DNA of 53,194 bases from Microcoleus sp. FACHB-DQ6. Lineage in GTDB: Bacteria > Cyanobacteriota > Cyanobacteriia > Cyanobacteriales > Microcoleaceae. Positions 1-9,451 of this stretch are shown one piece after another. The stretch lies in assembly GCA_014695175.1 (NCBI GenBank), contig JACJNV010000218.1, forward strand, positions 1 through 53,194, read 5' to 3'. The notes under the pieces were generated by a model. The model saw nothing but the letters and a program-made list of their open reading frames with translations. It was not told the DNA's origin and did not search any database. Every line of letters starts with the position of its first letter. The first letter of the stretch is position 1. The translations under genes were made by a program, and so were the position numbers.

Positions 1-397
1 CATCTGCGTTCAAACCCTTAGACTGCTGAAAGGCACGAACCGCCGATGTAGTGCGAGAGCCATAGGTACCGTCGATCGTCCCCACCTTGAAACTGTGCAC
101 CTGCAACCGTTGCTGTATGGCTGCCACTTCTGGCCCGTCAGCTCCCGCCGAGATAGTTTTTTCCTTTCTCACTGGCTGCTCGCCCGCGTAAAAAGGCTTG
201 TGAAACATATCTCCTTGGGAATTTCCCTCGGGCGATGCTGACGCACCCGGATCGGCGGGAGCCGTAAAGTCTCTGCGGTACTGTTCCTGCACCAAGGGCT
301 CGGTGTCAAAAGCAGCAGTTGCCTTTTTGGTCAAGGCGGGAACGAGCAGAGCCATCAAGCTGAAAATCGTAACAGTAGTCACACGCATAAATTTCAT
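1..397 (-). CDS. Secreted peptidoglycan-binding-like protein, N-terminal part (runs off window)
   Basis: Reading the minus strand from ATG at 397 gives an open frame to base 1 with no stop, so the C-terminus lies outside the window. Residues 1-30 look like a signal peptide (basic start, hydrophobic core VTIFSLMALLVPAL, then an Ala-rich cleavage region). A Ser/Pro-rich linker follows, then from about residue 88 a segment with the pattern of a peptidoglycan-binding_1 domain (GADGPEVAAIQQRLQ, then GTIDGTYGSRTTSAVRAFQ). That domain usually helps envelope proteins hold on to the cell wall, so an exported cell-wall role is inferred. An in-frame ATG at 388 has a better-spaced AGGA upstream and may be the true start. 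No catalytic domain is visible in the portion present. Confidence 0.75.
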   Translation of the reverse strand, partial: MKFMRVTTVTIFSLMALLVPALTKKATAAFDTEPLVQEQYRRDFTAPADPGASASPEGNSQGDMFHKPFYAGEQPVRKEKTISAGADGPEVAAIQQRLQVHSFKVGTIDGTYGSRTTSAVRAFQQSKGLNAD

Positions 398-892
398 CCT
401 GTTAGTGAGGTTTGACAAGGTTTCGCTGATTTCATGTTTCTAAATCTAATTGTATTACCCGGACTGCTTTCTGAAACATATAGCAAAAGGAAGAAGGAAC
501 AAGACCATTTCACTTGGCGATCGGGTAACAACAAGTCCGAGGGAAGGGGTAATAGACCGGATTGGTTTGGGCCATTAATAACGTCCTAAGCGTCGGGCGC
601 GGTTGCTATATCTGGTGCAGCTTCTAGAAGTTCGGCAATAGTGACAGCGGCACTCAGGAGTTACGAGTTGGAAGTTACGAGGTAGAAGTAGGGGCCGGTT
701 CGCACTATTCCTATAAACCCGGTTGATTCCGAGATTTTTTGTTACCAAAGCCAATATTTTTCCTAGAAACCGCGTTTCTTAGCCTCAGTCCTCTTGTACA
801 AAACCTGCTATCATTCACCAATATTTACGGGCGGGTTGTGTCAAAAGTTGAGCCATGAAAGACCTAGTTTTTCCCTTGAACCAGCCCGTAAT
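398..892. other. Intergenic stretch without a gene
   Basis: No coding frame with recognisable protein character was found here. It lies upstream of the minus-strand secreted protein and holds short palindromic fragments, for example the AGAAAC-type palindrome near 766-782. It leads into the MITE-like element at 893-1023. Confidence 0.5.
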
Positions 893-1023
893 ATCATTTC
901 CGGTTACACCGGAATGATGTTGACGGTTGACTGTTGACTGTTGACTGTTGACGCCGTGAACAGTCAACAGTGAACCGTCAACAGTCAACTCGAATTTACT
1001 ATTCCGATGCTAACGGATTTGAT
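893..1023. repeat. 131-bp MITE-like element with heptamer core
   Basis: The ends are ATCATTTCCG and CGGATTTGAT, imperfect inverted repeats of each other. The core is built of the heptamer TGTTGAC in both orientations, which makes it strongly self-complementary. It has the same length (131 bp) and terminal sequences as the element at 9631-9761 that interrupts a Uma2 gene, so they are taken as members of one family. Unlike that copy, no clear target-site duplication is visible (flanks GTAAT and ATAAA). It lies just downstream of the sucrose synthase stop. Confidence 0.7.
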
Positions 1024-1044
1024 ATAAAAAGCAAAAATCGTCAC

Positions 1045-3465
1045 TTATCGGTTCGCGTGTTCTGCCAATAAAGCCTTCGCTTTCGGCTTGTAAATCAGAT
1101 AAAACAGCGATTCTATGTAGCGGAGCATATCTTCGCGTTCTTCCTTGGACGAGTAGTTCCAGAAACCGTAAGTCCGCGCCAGAGTCAGCAGCTTGGTAGT
1201 GTGAATTTTCCAGGTATACGTGCTGTAAACTCGGTCAATTCCTCGCGTTGAAATTTCATACCAATAGTTGGGATTGTGTTCGCACTTCGATAAAAAATCT
1301 AGAATTTTTTGGGCAGTATCCTCGTGGTTGGTCGGGTTGATATAAAACCCATTTACGCCATCTTGAATAATTTCCAGCGGCCCACCAAACTGCGTCCCGA
1401 AAGTGGGAATGCCGGTAATCATTGCTTCGAGAATTGTCAAGCCGAAAGCTTCAAATAATGCTGGCTGAACAAATATACCTTGGGCGTCGGCGATTACCCG
1501 GTAGATTTCGCCGGACAGGCTTTTGGAAAGCCTCACTCCCAACCAGCGAATTTTACCGTGAAGGTTGTATTGGTCGATAATTGCGTAGAGCTTTTTAATT
1601 TCTTCTGCTTCTTCGTAGTCTTCGGTGTCTTCGACCCGCAACTTGCCAGCTACTAGAATTAAGTTGCATTTTTCTTGCAATTCCTGGCTTTTTCCAAACA
1701 ATTCTGCTAAGCCTGTCAGGTTTTTAATGCGATCGAGCCTGGCCATGGAAAATAAAGGCCGCTTGTGCGGGTCGTCGAGTTTTCCAAAGACTTGTTCCGG
1801 ATCTTCTAGAGTAAAAAGCAATTCGTTGAGCCGATCGCGATCGCCTTGCACCCGGTCTTCGATCCGCGTGTAGGGAAAGTAGACACTTTCATTAACTCCC
1901 GGCGGCACGACGTTGAATTTAGGGCTGAACAGTTCAATCCCGTTCACAACGTGGTACAAATCCGGCATGGTAAAACAATGGTAAGATTCGTACTGACCGA
2001 CACTATCGGGTTGGCCCACAATCTCTTGATAAGTGCTGCTGACAATACAATTAGCTGCATTCATGGCAATTATATCAGCAGTAAATTGCAACGAAAAATG
2101 GTATTTGTCCTCTGATTCTTGCCAGTAGAGATTGCTGAACAAATATTTAGATTTTTCCAGCGCATGGGCAATATTGCACTGAGTAACTTTTAGTTTGCGA
2201 GACAGCAAAAAGGCTACCAAGTTCCCGTCGGAATAGTTGCCGACAATTAAATCTGGCTTGCCCTGAAACTCAGCCAGAAGTTCTTTTTCTGAATCGATCG
2301 CGTAAGTTTCCAAATAAGGCCAAATCTCGAATCTAGAAATCCAATTTTGAGTCAGTTTGGGATTGAACTCCCGGAAGGGAACGCGCAAAATCCAAGCATT
2401 TTCTGTGCCGTGAACTTTTTCCAAACGTTCGTTGCAGCGGGTACCGTCGCTGTTAGGAATTAACCGGGTGAGAATAATTACTTTAGGTTTGACTCCTAAA
2501 CTATCGAGACCTGCAAGATGAATATCTTCTTGCAGTTGTTTCTCTAAACTCTTGGCTTGATCGAGGACATAAACTACCTGCCCTCCCGTATCCGGCCGCC
2601 CCAAAACTCCCTCTTGGCCAAACCAGCCGTGAGGAGAAACGAGGACGATTTTGAAAATCATCGGGATGCGAGAAATAAATGCTTCTAGCGTTTGGGGATC
2701 TGGCGAATCAATTAATTCGTCAAGAATTCCTAGGGTTTCATGTACGCGGGCTGCGGTATTTCCCCAACCTGCCTCGAAACCCATCAATTGCAACACGAGT
2801 CGAAATCTCTCGTAGCCTTCTTCTTCAGAAAGATCGCTGACAAAGGTGAGGGCTTTTTTGACTTGTTCTGAAAGTTGTTGTTGGGATTTAATGCGATCGT
2901 TAATTAGCAATTGTACGCCGTTGTAGCGGTGAAGGCGCAAGAAATTAAATAGAGTTTCCTGCCACTGTCTGGCATCTTGAAACAGTTTGCTGGAGAGATA
3001 TCGGTTGAGGAATTGTACTCCTTTGCCGATGTTTTTGGGGTCGCGAATTGTGGGGGAGTAGTCGTAAAACGGGCCGAAATCTAGTTCGAGAATGTCGCCT
3101 TCTTGGGGGTGAAAATGGTTGACGAAGCGATCGCGCACGTCGAGCAATTCTTGCACTGTCATCTGCTCAACAGTCAAGTCGTCTGCAACTCGCACTATTT
3201 CCATACTAGCAATTTTTGGCCGCAGCAGGACGCAAAGGCTGCCATCTTCAAGAATAATTTCCTGAAGGTAGTAAATCAGTTTGCTTAAAAGAGAAGATTG
3301 ATGGAACTGTTCGGGCTTTTCGTATTTGGTGCAGTAGGCGGCAAAAGCGTTAACTATGTCGTTTCGCAGTAAATATTTCTTTCCCAAAGCGCCTAAATCG
3401 CTGACAAACTGACGCAACTCGGTTTTTTCGTCGCTGGCGATCACAGCCTGAAAGAGTTCAGACAT
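1045..3465 (-). CDS. susA: Sucrose synthase
   Basis: The 806-residue product matches the usual length (about 800) of sucrose synthases, which reversibly convert sucrose plus NDP to NDP-glucose and fructose in the cytoplasm. Residues 1-265 are the sucrose-synthase N-terminal region. From about 270 a GT-B glycosyltransferase core begins (VLVSPHGWFG), with the substrate-loop motif GRPDTGGQVVY near 290-300. The retaining-glycosyltransferase E-x7-E motif (EAFGLTILE) lies in the last fifth. The ATG at 3465 is preceded by GGAG at good spacing. In cyanobacteria this enzyme mostly breaks down sucrose and feeds NDP-glucose to polysaccharide synthesis. No sucrose-phosphate synthase or phosphatase gene is adjacent, so it appears to be a single-gene unit. 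Confidence 0.95.
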   Translation of the reverse strand: MSELFQAVIASDEKTELRQFVSDLGALGKKYLLRNDIVNAFAAYCTKYEKPEQFHQSSLLSKLIYYLQEIILEDGSLCVLLRPKIASMEIVRVADDLTVEQMTVQELLDVRDRFVNHFHPQEGDILELDFGPFYDYSPTIRDPKNIGKGVQFLNRYLSSKLFQDARQWQETLFNFLRLHRYNGVQLLINDRIKSQQQLSEQVKKALTFVSDLSEEEGYERFRLVLQLMGFEAGWGNTAARVHETLGILDELIDSPDPQTLEAFISRIPMIFKIVLVSPHGWFGQEGVLGRPDTGGQVVYVLDQAKSLEKQLQEDIHLAGLDSLGVKPKVIILTRLIPNSDGTRCNERLEKVHGTENAWILRVPFREFNPKLTQNWISRFEIWPYLETYAIDSEKELLAEFQGKPDLIVGNYSDGNLVAFLLSRKLKVTQCNIAHALEKSKYLFSNLYWQESEDKYHFSLQFTADIIAMNAANCIVSSTYQEIVGQPDSVGQYESYHCFTMPDLYHVVNGIELFSPKFNVVPPGVNESVYFPYTRIEDRVQGDRDRLNELLFTLEDPEQVFGKLDDPHKRPLFSMARLDRIKNLTGLAELFGKSQELQEKCNLILVAGKLRVEDTEDYEEAEEIKKLYAIIDQYNLHGKIRWLGVRLSKSLSGEIYRVIADAQGIFVQPALFEAFGLTILEAMITGIPTFGTQFGGPLEIIQDGVNGFYINPTNHEDTAQKILDFLSKCEHNPNYWYEISTRGIDRVYSTYTWKIHTTKLLTLARTYGFWNYSSKEEREDMLRYIESLFYLIYKPKAKALLAEHANR

Positions 3466-3509
3466 ACATACTCCCTTATTTAAGACTTTTGATTTCCGCT
3501 GTAAAATTA

Positions 3510-3541
3510 GGCGATACTCAAACCGTATCGCCTTTTTTTTT
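3510..3541. terminator. Hairpin with T-run between M32 peptidase and susA
   Basis: GGCGATAC (3510-3517) pairs with GTATCGCC (3525-3532), an 8-bp stem with a 7-base loop. A run of T follows on the plus strand and only a weak TAATTTT on the minus strand. It sits between the stop of the minus-strand peptidase and the start of susA, so it could end peptidase transcription. The better T-run, however, faces the other way. Confidence 0.5.
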
Positions 3542-3594
3542 AAGCGACTACTTTTTTTGTAATTTTAAAGTTTGCAAAGTGAAGTTGCTATCTC

Positions 3595-5118
3595 TCAAAT
3601 GACATAAAACTCCCCGTATTTGTGGCGAATATAGCGAATAAATGGATCGATAGTTAAAGGTGAACCTGTAACGCGATCGATCAATTCGACAGCGGTGTAT
3701 TTACGGCCGTGCTGGTAGATGTTTTGTTTGAGCCAGTCGTGGAGTACAGTAAAATTGCCTCGTTCTATTTCTACAGGAATTTCAGGATTGATTTTTACTG
3801 CTGTTTCGTAGAATTGGGCGCTCATCAAGTTGCCGAGGGTGTAACCTTGGAACATTCCGCCGATCGTACCAACATACCAGTGAACATCTTGCATGGCGCC
3901 TTCGCTGTCGGTGGAGGGGACAACGCCGAGGTCAGTTTTATAGCGTTCGTTCCAGGCTTCGGGGAGGTCTCGCACTGCTAGTTTTCCCTCTACCATTGCC
4001 AATTCTAGGTCAAAGCGGATGGCGACGTGGAGGTTGTAGGTTACTTCGTCGGCGTCGGTGCGGATGAGCGATCGCGAGACTTTGTTAATTGCCCGGTAAA
4101 ATGCGTCAGTGGATACGTGTCCCAACTGTCGCAAAAATACGCCTTGGAGTTGGGGGTAGAAACATTCCCAAAAACCGCGGCTGCGCCCCACCATATTTTC
4201 CCAAAGTCGCGACTGACTTTCGTGCAGGCCGGAGGAAATGCCGCCTGCAAGCAGCGTGCCCTCAAATTCCGGGGAATTTCCGAGTTCGTAGAGGGCGTGT
4301 CCGGCTTCGTGGATGCTGCTGAACAGTGCTTGATCCAAGTGGTCTTCATAGACGCGGGTGGTAATTCGCACGTCGTCTATGGAGAAATTGGTCATGAACG
4401 GGTGCAGGGTGGTGTCTTGCCGTCCCCGTTGGAAGTCGAACCCCATGCGTTCTACAACTTTGCGAGTGAATTCTAGTTGCTGGGATTCTGGAAAGTCTTG
4501 GTGCAAGCAGGAGTCGTCGGCGGGAGGTTGGGAGGTGATGGCTTCGACTATCGGCACTAATTCTTGACGCAGTTTCGCGAAAAGCGGGCGCAGCAGAGAT
4601 ACTTTCATGCCGTAGTCGCTACGATCGATCAAAGGATCGGCGATGTGTTCGTAGCCGGGGAAAAACTCGGCGTATTGCCTGCTTAATTCTAGGGTTTTTT
4701 CGAGATACGGCTCGACCGCTGCGAAATTGTTGGCTGCTCTAGCTGCAGCCCAAACTTCGTAGCAGTCGGCTTGGTGGCGGCAGAGTGCTGACATGAAGGT
4801 TGCGGGGACTCTGGAGGCGCGATCGTAGTCTCTGCGGGCTATGCGGATCAGGCTGGCTGCGGTTGAGTCGTAGGGGAGGGTTTGTTCGTAGAAACGCAAG
4901 TCTTCTAGGAGTTCACCTATTTTTGGATCTGTAAATTTTTCGTGGGATATTTGTTTGAGAGTAGCCAACTGCCGGCCTCTGGCAGTTGCACCTTTGGCGG
5001 GCATATAAGTTGATTGATCCCAATGCAGCAACGACGAGGCTGATTCGATGTCCGTAACTTCTCTGAGGTGGGCTGCCAGTTGAGCGAATTTTGCTTGAGT
5101 TTTGTCTAGGGTTTGCAT
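3595..5118 (-). CDS. M32 family metallocarboxypeptidase (carboxypeptidase Taq type)
   Basis: The 507-residue protein matches the roughly 500-residue M32 family, cytoplasmic metal-dependent enzymes that remove C-terminal amino acids with broad specificity. The family signatures appear in order: HPF at 239-241, DVRITTR at 249-255, the zinc motif HEAGH at 270-274, and the third ligand region GLHESQSR around 298-305 with Glu300. The whole protein reads as the helical M32 fold with no signal peptide. No strong ribosome-binding site precedes the ATG at 5118. It stands 129 bases upstream of susA on the same strand with a hairpin between, so co-transcription is doubtful. A role in peptide turnover is inferred. 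Confidence 0.95.
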   Translation of the reverse strand: MQTLDKTQAKFAQLAAHLREVTDIESASSLLHWDQSTYMPAKGATARGRQLATLKQISHEKFTDPKIGELLEDLRFYEQTLPYDSTAASLIRIARRDYDRASRVPATFMSALCRHQADCYEVWAAARAANNFAAVEPYLEKTLELSRQYAEFFPGYEHIADPLIDRSDYGMKVSLLRPLFAKLRQELVPIVEAITSQPPADDSCLHQDFPESQQLEFTRKVVERMGFDFQRGRQDTTLHPFMTNFSIDDVRITTRVYEDHLDQALFSSIHEAGHALYELGNSPEFEGTLLAGGISSGLHESQSRLWENMVGRSRGFWECFYPQLQGVFLRQLGHVSTDAFYRAINKVSRSLIRTDADEVTYNLHVAIRFDLELAMVEGKLAVRDLPEAWNERYKTDLGVVPSTDSEGAMQDVHWYVGTIGGMFQGYTLGNLMSAQFYETAVKINPEIPVEIERGNFTVLHDWLKQNIYQHGRKYTAVELIDRVTGSPLTIDPFIRYIRHKYGEFYVI

Positions 5119-5197
5119 GATTGGGGTTTATGGTGCTGTTTTGCCTACAAAGGTTGCAGTGCGGCATCCGTCTCCATCAATCATTGCTACCCTGAAA

Positions 5198-6400
5198 TCA
5201 AGCTAAAAACCGCACTTCTTCCTGTATTGTACGCAATTTAGAGTCATTTTTGCACAATTTCCGGTATTTGGTGGGATTGAGTTCGATCGCCTTGGATAAG
5301 TTTTCGATCGCCAGTCGGATGCTGGTGGCTACTATTTCCTGGCTGTTTGTGAGCTCGCCTGCTTGTTTTTCTAGGGCGTAAATGCAAGCTTTTTGATAGT
5401 ACAGGTTGGGATCGTCGGGGTTGAGTGCGATGATTTTATCGTAGGAGGCGATGGCTTCGGTAAATCGTTGAATTTTTTTGAGGGCTATGCCGCGGTTGTA
5501 CCAGGCTTCGATGTTATCTGGCTGCAACTCTAGGGTTTTGTCCCAAGAGGCAATTGCTTCTTCAAAGCGTTGTAAGTTGGCGAAGGCTAAGCCGCGGTTG
5601 TAAAAGGTTTCGCTGTCGTTTGGGTTGAGTGCGAGGGCTTTGTCCCAGGATGCGATCGCTTCTTCAAATTGTCCCATTTGTGCGATCGCGGTGCCGCGTT
5701 TGTTCCAGGCTTCGGCGGAATTCGGCCGCAGTTGCAGGGTTTTGTCGTAGGAGGCGACGGCTTCCGGGTAGAGTTTTTCATCGGCTAGGGCTAAGCCGCG
5801 GTTGTACCAGGCTTGATGCAAGTCTGGTTTGAGTTCGATCGCTTTGTCGAAGGAGGCGATCGCGGCTGTATTTTGGTCGGATTTTCTCAGGGCAAATGCT
5901 TTGTTATACCAAGCTTCGCAGTAGTCTGGTTTGATAGCTATGGCTTTGTCGTAGGAGTCGATCGCTTCTGACAATTTTTCTAAGCTGACGAGGGTGTTGC
6001 CTCGGTTCGTCCAAGCTTCGGGGTAGCTGGGGTTGAGTGCGATCGCCTTTTCGTAGGATGCGATCGCTTCTGAGAGTCTGTTGAGCTTCCGCAAAACGTT
6101 GGCGCGATTATACCACGCTTCGGGATTGTTTGGTTTGATTTGTAGGGATTTGTTGTAGGCTGCGATCGCTTCTTCTAGCTGGCCCAATTTTTTGAGGGCG
6201 ACGCCTTGGTTGTACCACGCTTCATAAAATTTTGGTTCGAGTGCGATCGCTTCTTCCCAAGATTCGATCGCAGCTTGGAATCGTCCCATTGCTTCTAGGG
6301 CGTTGCCACGTTCGTACAATGTTTGAGCCTTTTGGGTGTTGACTGCTATGGATTTTTCCCCTGAGTCGATCGGCTTTTCTATGCTGGCTAATTTTTGCAA
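5198..6400 (-). CDS. TPR repeat protein
   Basis: The product has about 400 residues, almost entirely 34-residue tetratricopeptide repeats (about ten, residues 25-375) of the pattern AWYNRG...EEAIASYDKALEL. TPRs form superhelical protein-binding scaffolds, and no enzymatic domain or signal peptide is present, so only a protein-interaction role can be inferred. The start is chosen as the TTG at 6400 because GAGGTG lies 8 bases upstream (6409-6414); no in-frame ATG fits better. Its repeats have diverged more than those of the larger TPR gene upstream, which suggests an older or more constrained array. It stops 79 bases before the M32 peptidase gene on the same strand. Confidence 0.85.
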   Translation of the reverse strand: MQKLASIEKPIDSGEKSIAVNTQKAQTLYERGNALEAMGRFQAAIESWEEAIALEPKFYEAWYNQGVALKKLGQLEEAIAAYNKSLQIKPNNPEAWYNRANVLRKLNRLSEAIASYEKAIALNPSYPEAWTNRGNTLVSLEKLSEAIDSYDKAIAIKPDYCEAWYNKAFALRKSDQNTAAIASFDKAIELKPDLHQAWYNRGLALADEKLYPEAVASYDKTLQLRPNSAEAWNKRGTAIAQMGQFEEAIASWDKALALNPNDSETFYNRGLAFANLQRFEEAIASWDKTLELQPDNIEAWYNRGIALKKIQRFTEAIASYDKIIALNPDDPNLYYQKACIYALEKQAGELTNSQEIVATSIRLAIENLSKAIELNPTKYRKLCKNDSKLRTIQEEVRFLA

Positions 6401-6841
6401 GGGGTTTCACCTCTTTATTTTCTGTCTAATTGATTCTTTTCTTTTTTATATGCGATCTTTTTCGCCTTTGAGTGCTTTCGATCGCAACTATTTGGTTATT
6501 TATGGCAATTTTACAGGAATTTGGGAGCTTTTTCAATTTTTTTCATTATAATTCTAGAGCTTGGATTTATAGGTATAGATTAATACTAATTTTTTAGAGG
6601 ACTGCGTAGAAAAGACGAAAGGGCGATCGTACTGAGGTGTGACAAACCTCACCCAAGATATAATTTTCACGTAACCCTTTTGATAGATAGGCGGTTGCAA
6701 CCGCGTCTTGTCAAGCGAAGCCCGCTTGGGCGAGACTAATAAATAATAAAAGTGTTTTTGATGCTGTAGCGGCGGGTTTTACCAAGAATAATTGTCTAAA
6801 ACCAACAATCTCATAAACCCGCCCCGCCCAAGGGCAAATCC
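6401..6841. other. Intergenic region with inverted repeats
   Basis: No gene was found. A palindrome GGCGGTTGCAACCGC lies near 6692-6706. GCGGGTTT (6772-6779) pairs with AAACCCGC (6815-6822) across a 35-base loop just downstream of the larger TPR gene. The latter could act as a weak terminator but lacks a clean T-run. Confidence 0.45.
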
Positions 6842-9319
6842 CTATCCTTGAATAAAGGCTTGAAACCGAGTATGCGATCGAATGCTGTCAAAATCCGAGT
6901 CAGTTTTTGCCAGTTCTCGGTATTTGTCAGGATTCAGATTGATGGCTTGCTGCAAATTCTGAATCGCTTGGTCAATCTGACTGTGTAACGCATAGCAGCA
7001 AGCTTTATTATAAAATGTTCCGTCATCATCGGGTTTGATTTCTAAGGCTTTGTCGTAGGAGGCGATCGCTTCTTCTAATTCTCCTAAATTACCCAGTGCA
7101 AGACCCCGATTGTTCCAGGCTGCGTCATAATCTGGTTTTAATTCTAAGGCTTTGTCGTAGGAGGTAAACGCTTCTTCCAATTTTCCTAAATTATGCAATG
7201 CAATACCCCGATTATACCAGGATTCGGCATCGTCAGGTTTGAGTTCTATGGCTTCGTTGTAGGAGGCGATCGCTTCTTCAAATCTTCCTAAATCATCCAG
7301 TGCAATGCCCAGATTGTACCAGGCTTCGTGATAATTTCGTTTGAATCTTAAGGCTTTGGTGTAGGAGGCGATCGCTTCTTCTAACCTTCCTAAATTACCC
7401 AGTGCAACGCCAAGATTGTACCAGGCTTCGTGATAATCTGGTTTTAATTCTAAGGCTTTCTCGTAGGAGGCTATCGCATCTTCTAATGCTCCTAAATCAT
7501 TCTGTGCAGTGCCCTGATTGTACCAGGCTTCGTGATAATCTGGTTTTAATTCTAAGGCTTTGTTGTAGGATGCGATCGCTGCTTCAAACAAGCCTAAATC
7601 ATTCTGTGCAAGACCCCGATTGTACCAGGCTTCGTGATAATCTGGTTTTAATTCTAAGGCTTTGTCGTAGGAGGCGATCGCTTCTTCTAATTCTCCTAAA
7701 TTACCCAGTGCAAGACCCCGATTGTACCAGGCTTCGTCATCATCTGGTTGGAATTCTAAGGCTTTGTCGTAGAAGGATCTCGCTTCTTCCAATCCTCCTA
7801 AATTACCCAGCAGTGCAAGCTCCCGATTGTACCAGGCTTCGTAATAATCTGGTTTTAATTCTAAGGCCTTGTCGTAGGAGGCGATCGCATCTTCCAATCT
7901 TCCTAAATCCTCCAGTGCAACGCCCCGATGGTACCAGGCTTTGTAATAATCTGGTTTGAATTTTAAGGCTTTGTCAAAAGAGGCGATCTCTTCTTCCCAT
8001 ATTTCTAAATTATACAGTCCAACGCCCCGATGGTACCAGGCTTGGTCATTATGTGATTTTAATTCTAAGGCTGTTTGGCCCAAGGAGGGGAGCTTTTTTT
8101 TCAATCTTCCTAAATTACCCAGTGCAATGCCCCAGGAGGCGAGCTTTTCTTTCAATCTTCCTAAATTACCCAGTGCAATGCCCCGATTGTTCCAGGCTTC
8201 GCCATCATCTGGCTTTAATTCTAAGGCTGTGTCGTAGAAGGCGATCGCTGCTTCAAATCTTCCTAAAGAAAGCAGTCCTATGTTCCTATCGAACCTGGTT
8301 TCGTGATAATCTGGTTTTAATTCTAATGCTTTGTCGTAGGAGGCGAGCGCTTCTTTCCATCTTCCTAAAGAAAGCAGTGCTATGCCCCGATTGTACCAGG
8401 CTTCGTGATAATCTGGTTTGATTTCTAAGGCTTTGTCGTAAGAAGCGATCGCTTCTTCTAATTTTCCTAAATCCTCCAGTGCAGCGCCCCGATTGTACCA
8501 GGCTTGGTGTAAATCTGGTTTGATTTCTAAGGCTTTGTTGTAGGAGTAAATCGCTTCTTCCCATCTCCATAAATCATTCAGTGCAATGCCCCGATTATTC
8601 CAGGATTCGTCATCATCTGGTTTTAATTCTAATGCTTTGTCGTAGGAGGCGAGCGCTTCTTCAAATCTTTCTAAAGAAAGCAGTGCATAGCCCAGATTGT
8701 ACCAGGCTGCGTGTAAATATGGTTTTAATTCTAAGGGTTTGTCGTAGGAGGCGAGCGCTTCTTTCCATCTTCCTAAATTACCCAGTGCATTGCCCCGATT
8801 GTACCAGGCTGCGTATAGTAAATATCGTTTTAAGTCACAGGCGTTGTCGTAGGATACGATCCCATCTTCAAACAATCCTAAATTACCCAGTGCATTGCCA
8901 CGATCGTACCAGGCTGGATGTAAAGATGGTTTGAATTGAGAGCCTTTGTCGTAGGAGGCGAGCGCTGCTTCAAATCTTGCTAACTTAGCCAGTGCATAGC
9001 CGGGTTCTACCCAGGCTTCGTCTTTATCTGGTGGGAATTCTAAGGCTTTGTTGTAGGAGGCTATCACTTCTTCAAACAAGCCTAAAGAACCCAGTGTAAC
9101 CCCCCGATTGTACCAGGCGTTGTCATCATGTGGTTTTAATTCTAAGGCTTTGTCGAAGGAGGCGAGCGATTCATCAAATCTTCCTGAACTATCCAGTGCA
9201 TTTCCCCGATCGTTGCAGGCTTCTGGATGGGGTTTCATTTCTAAAGCTTCCTCGAAAAAGGCGGTTGCTTTTTCAAACCAGCCTAAGCCTAAATTGTACA
9301 GTTCCTTCCAATCAATCAT
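6842..9319 (-). CDS. Large TPR protein made of near-identical repeats
   Basis: The product has 825 residues and about 24 consecutive TPR units of 34 residues. Most follow AWYNRGxALxNLGxLEEAIASYDKALELKPDYHE. The DNA units are about 102 bp and far more alike than in ordinary TPR genes, so the array grew recently by unequal recombination. Irregularities support this: a half-unit duplication near 8081-8184 gives GIALGNLGRLKEKLASW followed by GIALGNLGRLKKKLPSL, and single-codon insertions occur near 7811 and 8818. Start ATG at 9319 has AGGAGG (9326-9331) six bases upstream. The last 45 residues (ACCYALHSQIDQAIQNLQQAINLNPDKYRELAKT...) form a diverged cap also seen in other cyanobacterial TPR proteins. 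Function beyond protein binding is unknown. Confidence 0.9.
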   Translation of the reverse strand: MIDWKELYNLGLGWFEKATAFFEEALEMKPHPEACNDRGNALDSSGRFDESLASFDKALELKPHDDNAWYNRGVTLGSLGLFEEVIASYNKALEFPPDKDEAWVEPGYALAKLARFEAALASYDKGSQFKPSLHPAWYDRGNALGNLGLFEDGIVSYDNACDLKRYLLYAAWYNRGNALGNLGRWKEALASYDKPLELKPYLHAAWYNLGYALLSLERFEEALASYDKALELKPDDDESWNNRGIALNDLWRWEEAIYSYNKALEIKPDLHQAWYNRGAALEDLGKLEEAIASYDKALEIKPDYHEAWYNRGIALLSLGRWKEALASYDKALELKPDYHETRFDRNIGLLSLGRFEAAIAFYDTALELKPDDGEAWNNRGIALGNLGRLKEKLASWGIALGNLGRLKKKLPSLGQTALELKSHNDQAWYHRGVGLYNLEIWEEEIASFDKALKFKPDYYKAWYHRGVALEDLGRLEDAIASYDKALELKPDYYEAWYNRELALLGNLGGLEEARSFYDKALEFQPDDDEAWYNRGLALGNLGELEEAIASYDKALELKPDYHEAWYNRGLAQNDLGLFEAAIASYNKALELKPDYHEAWYNQGTAQNDLGALEDAIASYEKALELKPDYHEAWYNLGVALGNLGRLEEAIASYTKALRFKRNYHEAWYNLGIALDDLGRFEEAIASYNEAIELKPDDAESWYNRGIALHNLGKLEEAFTSYDKALELKPDYDAAWNNRGLALGNLGELEEAIASYDKALEIKPDDDGTFYNKACCYALHSQIDQAIQNLQQAINLNPDKYRELAKTDSDFDSIRSHTRFQAFIQG
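6990..9250. repeat. Tandem 102-bp repeat array inside TPR gene
   Basis: On the plus strand the unit reads around TTGTACCAGGCTTCGTGATA, then TCTGGTTTTAATTCTAAGGC, then TTTGTCGTAGGAGGCGATCG. It recurs about every 102 bases, with many units differing at only a few positions. Most units carry a HIP1-like GCGATCGC or its variant GCGAGCGC. The repetition also keeps antisense frames open over several hundred bases; those are not genes. Confidence 0.9.
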
Positions 9320-9451
9320 TTCTAACCTCCTGGCTCAAGTTGTGTAAGACAACGTGAAATTGCTTAATTATTTTAATCAGCCGAGGAATTTTTTAATAAT
9401 CTTAAAGTATTTTTTGCAAGTTCAATGTTGATCCAGACTAACACAACCCAA

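Noticed and set aside
7402-8934. Several plus-strand open frames across the TPR gene (7402-7959, 8053-8421, 8581-8934)
   Set aside because: They are antisense to the 102-bp TPR repeats; the repetition itself keeps a frame open and the products are Arg/Leu/Ser-rich with no family resemblance.
6842-9319. Repeats considered as a CRISPR array
   Set aside because: Units are contiguous, 102 bp and coding for TPRs, without unique spacers; the heptamer arrays elsewhere also lack spacers.
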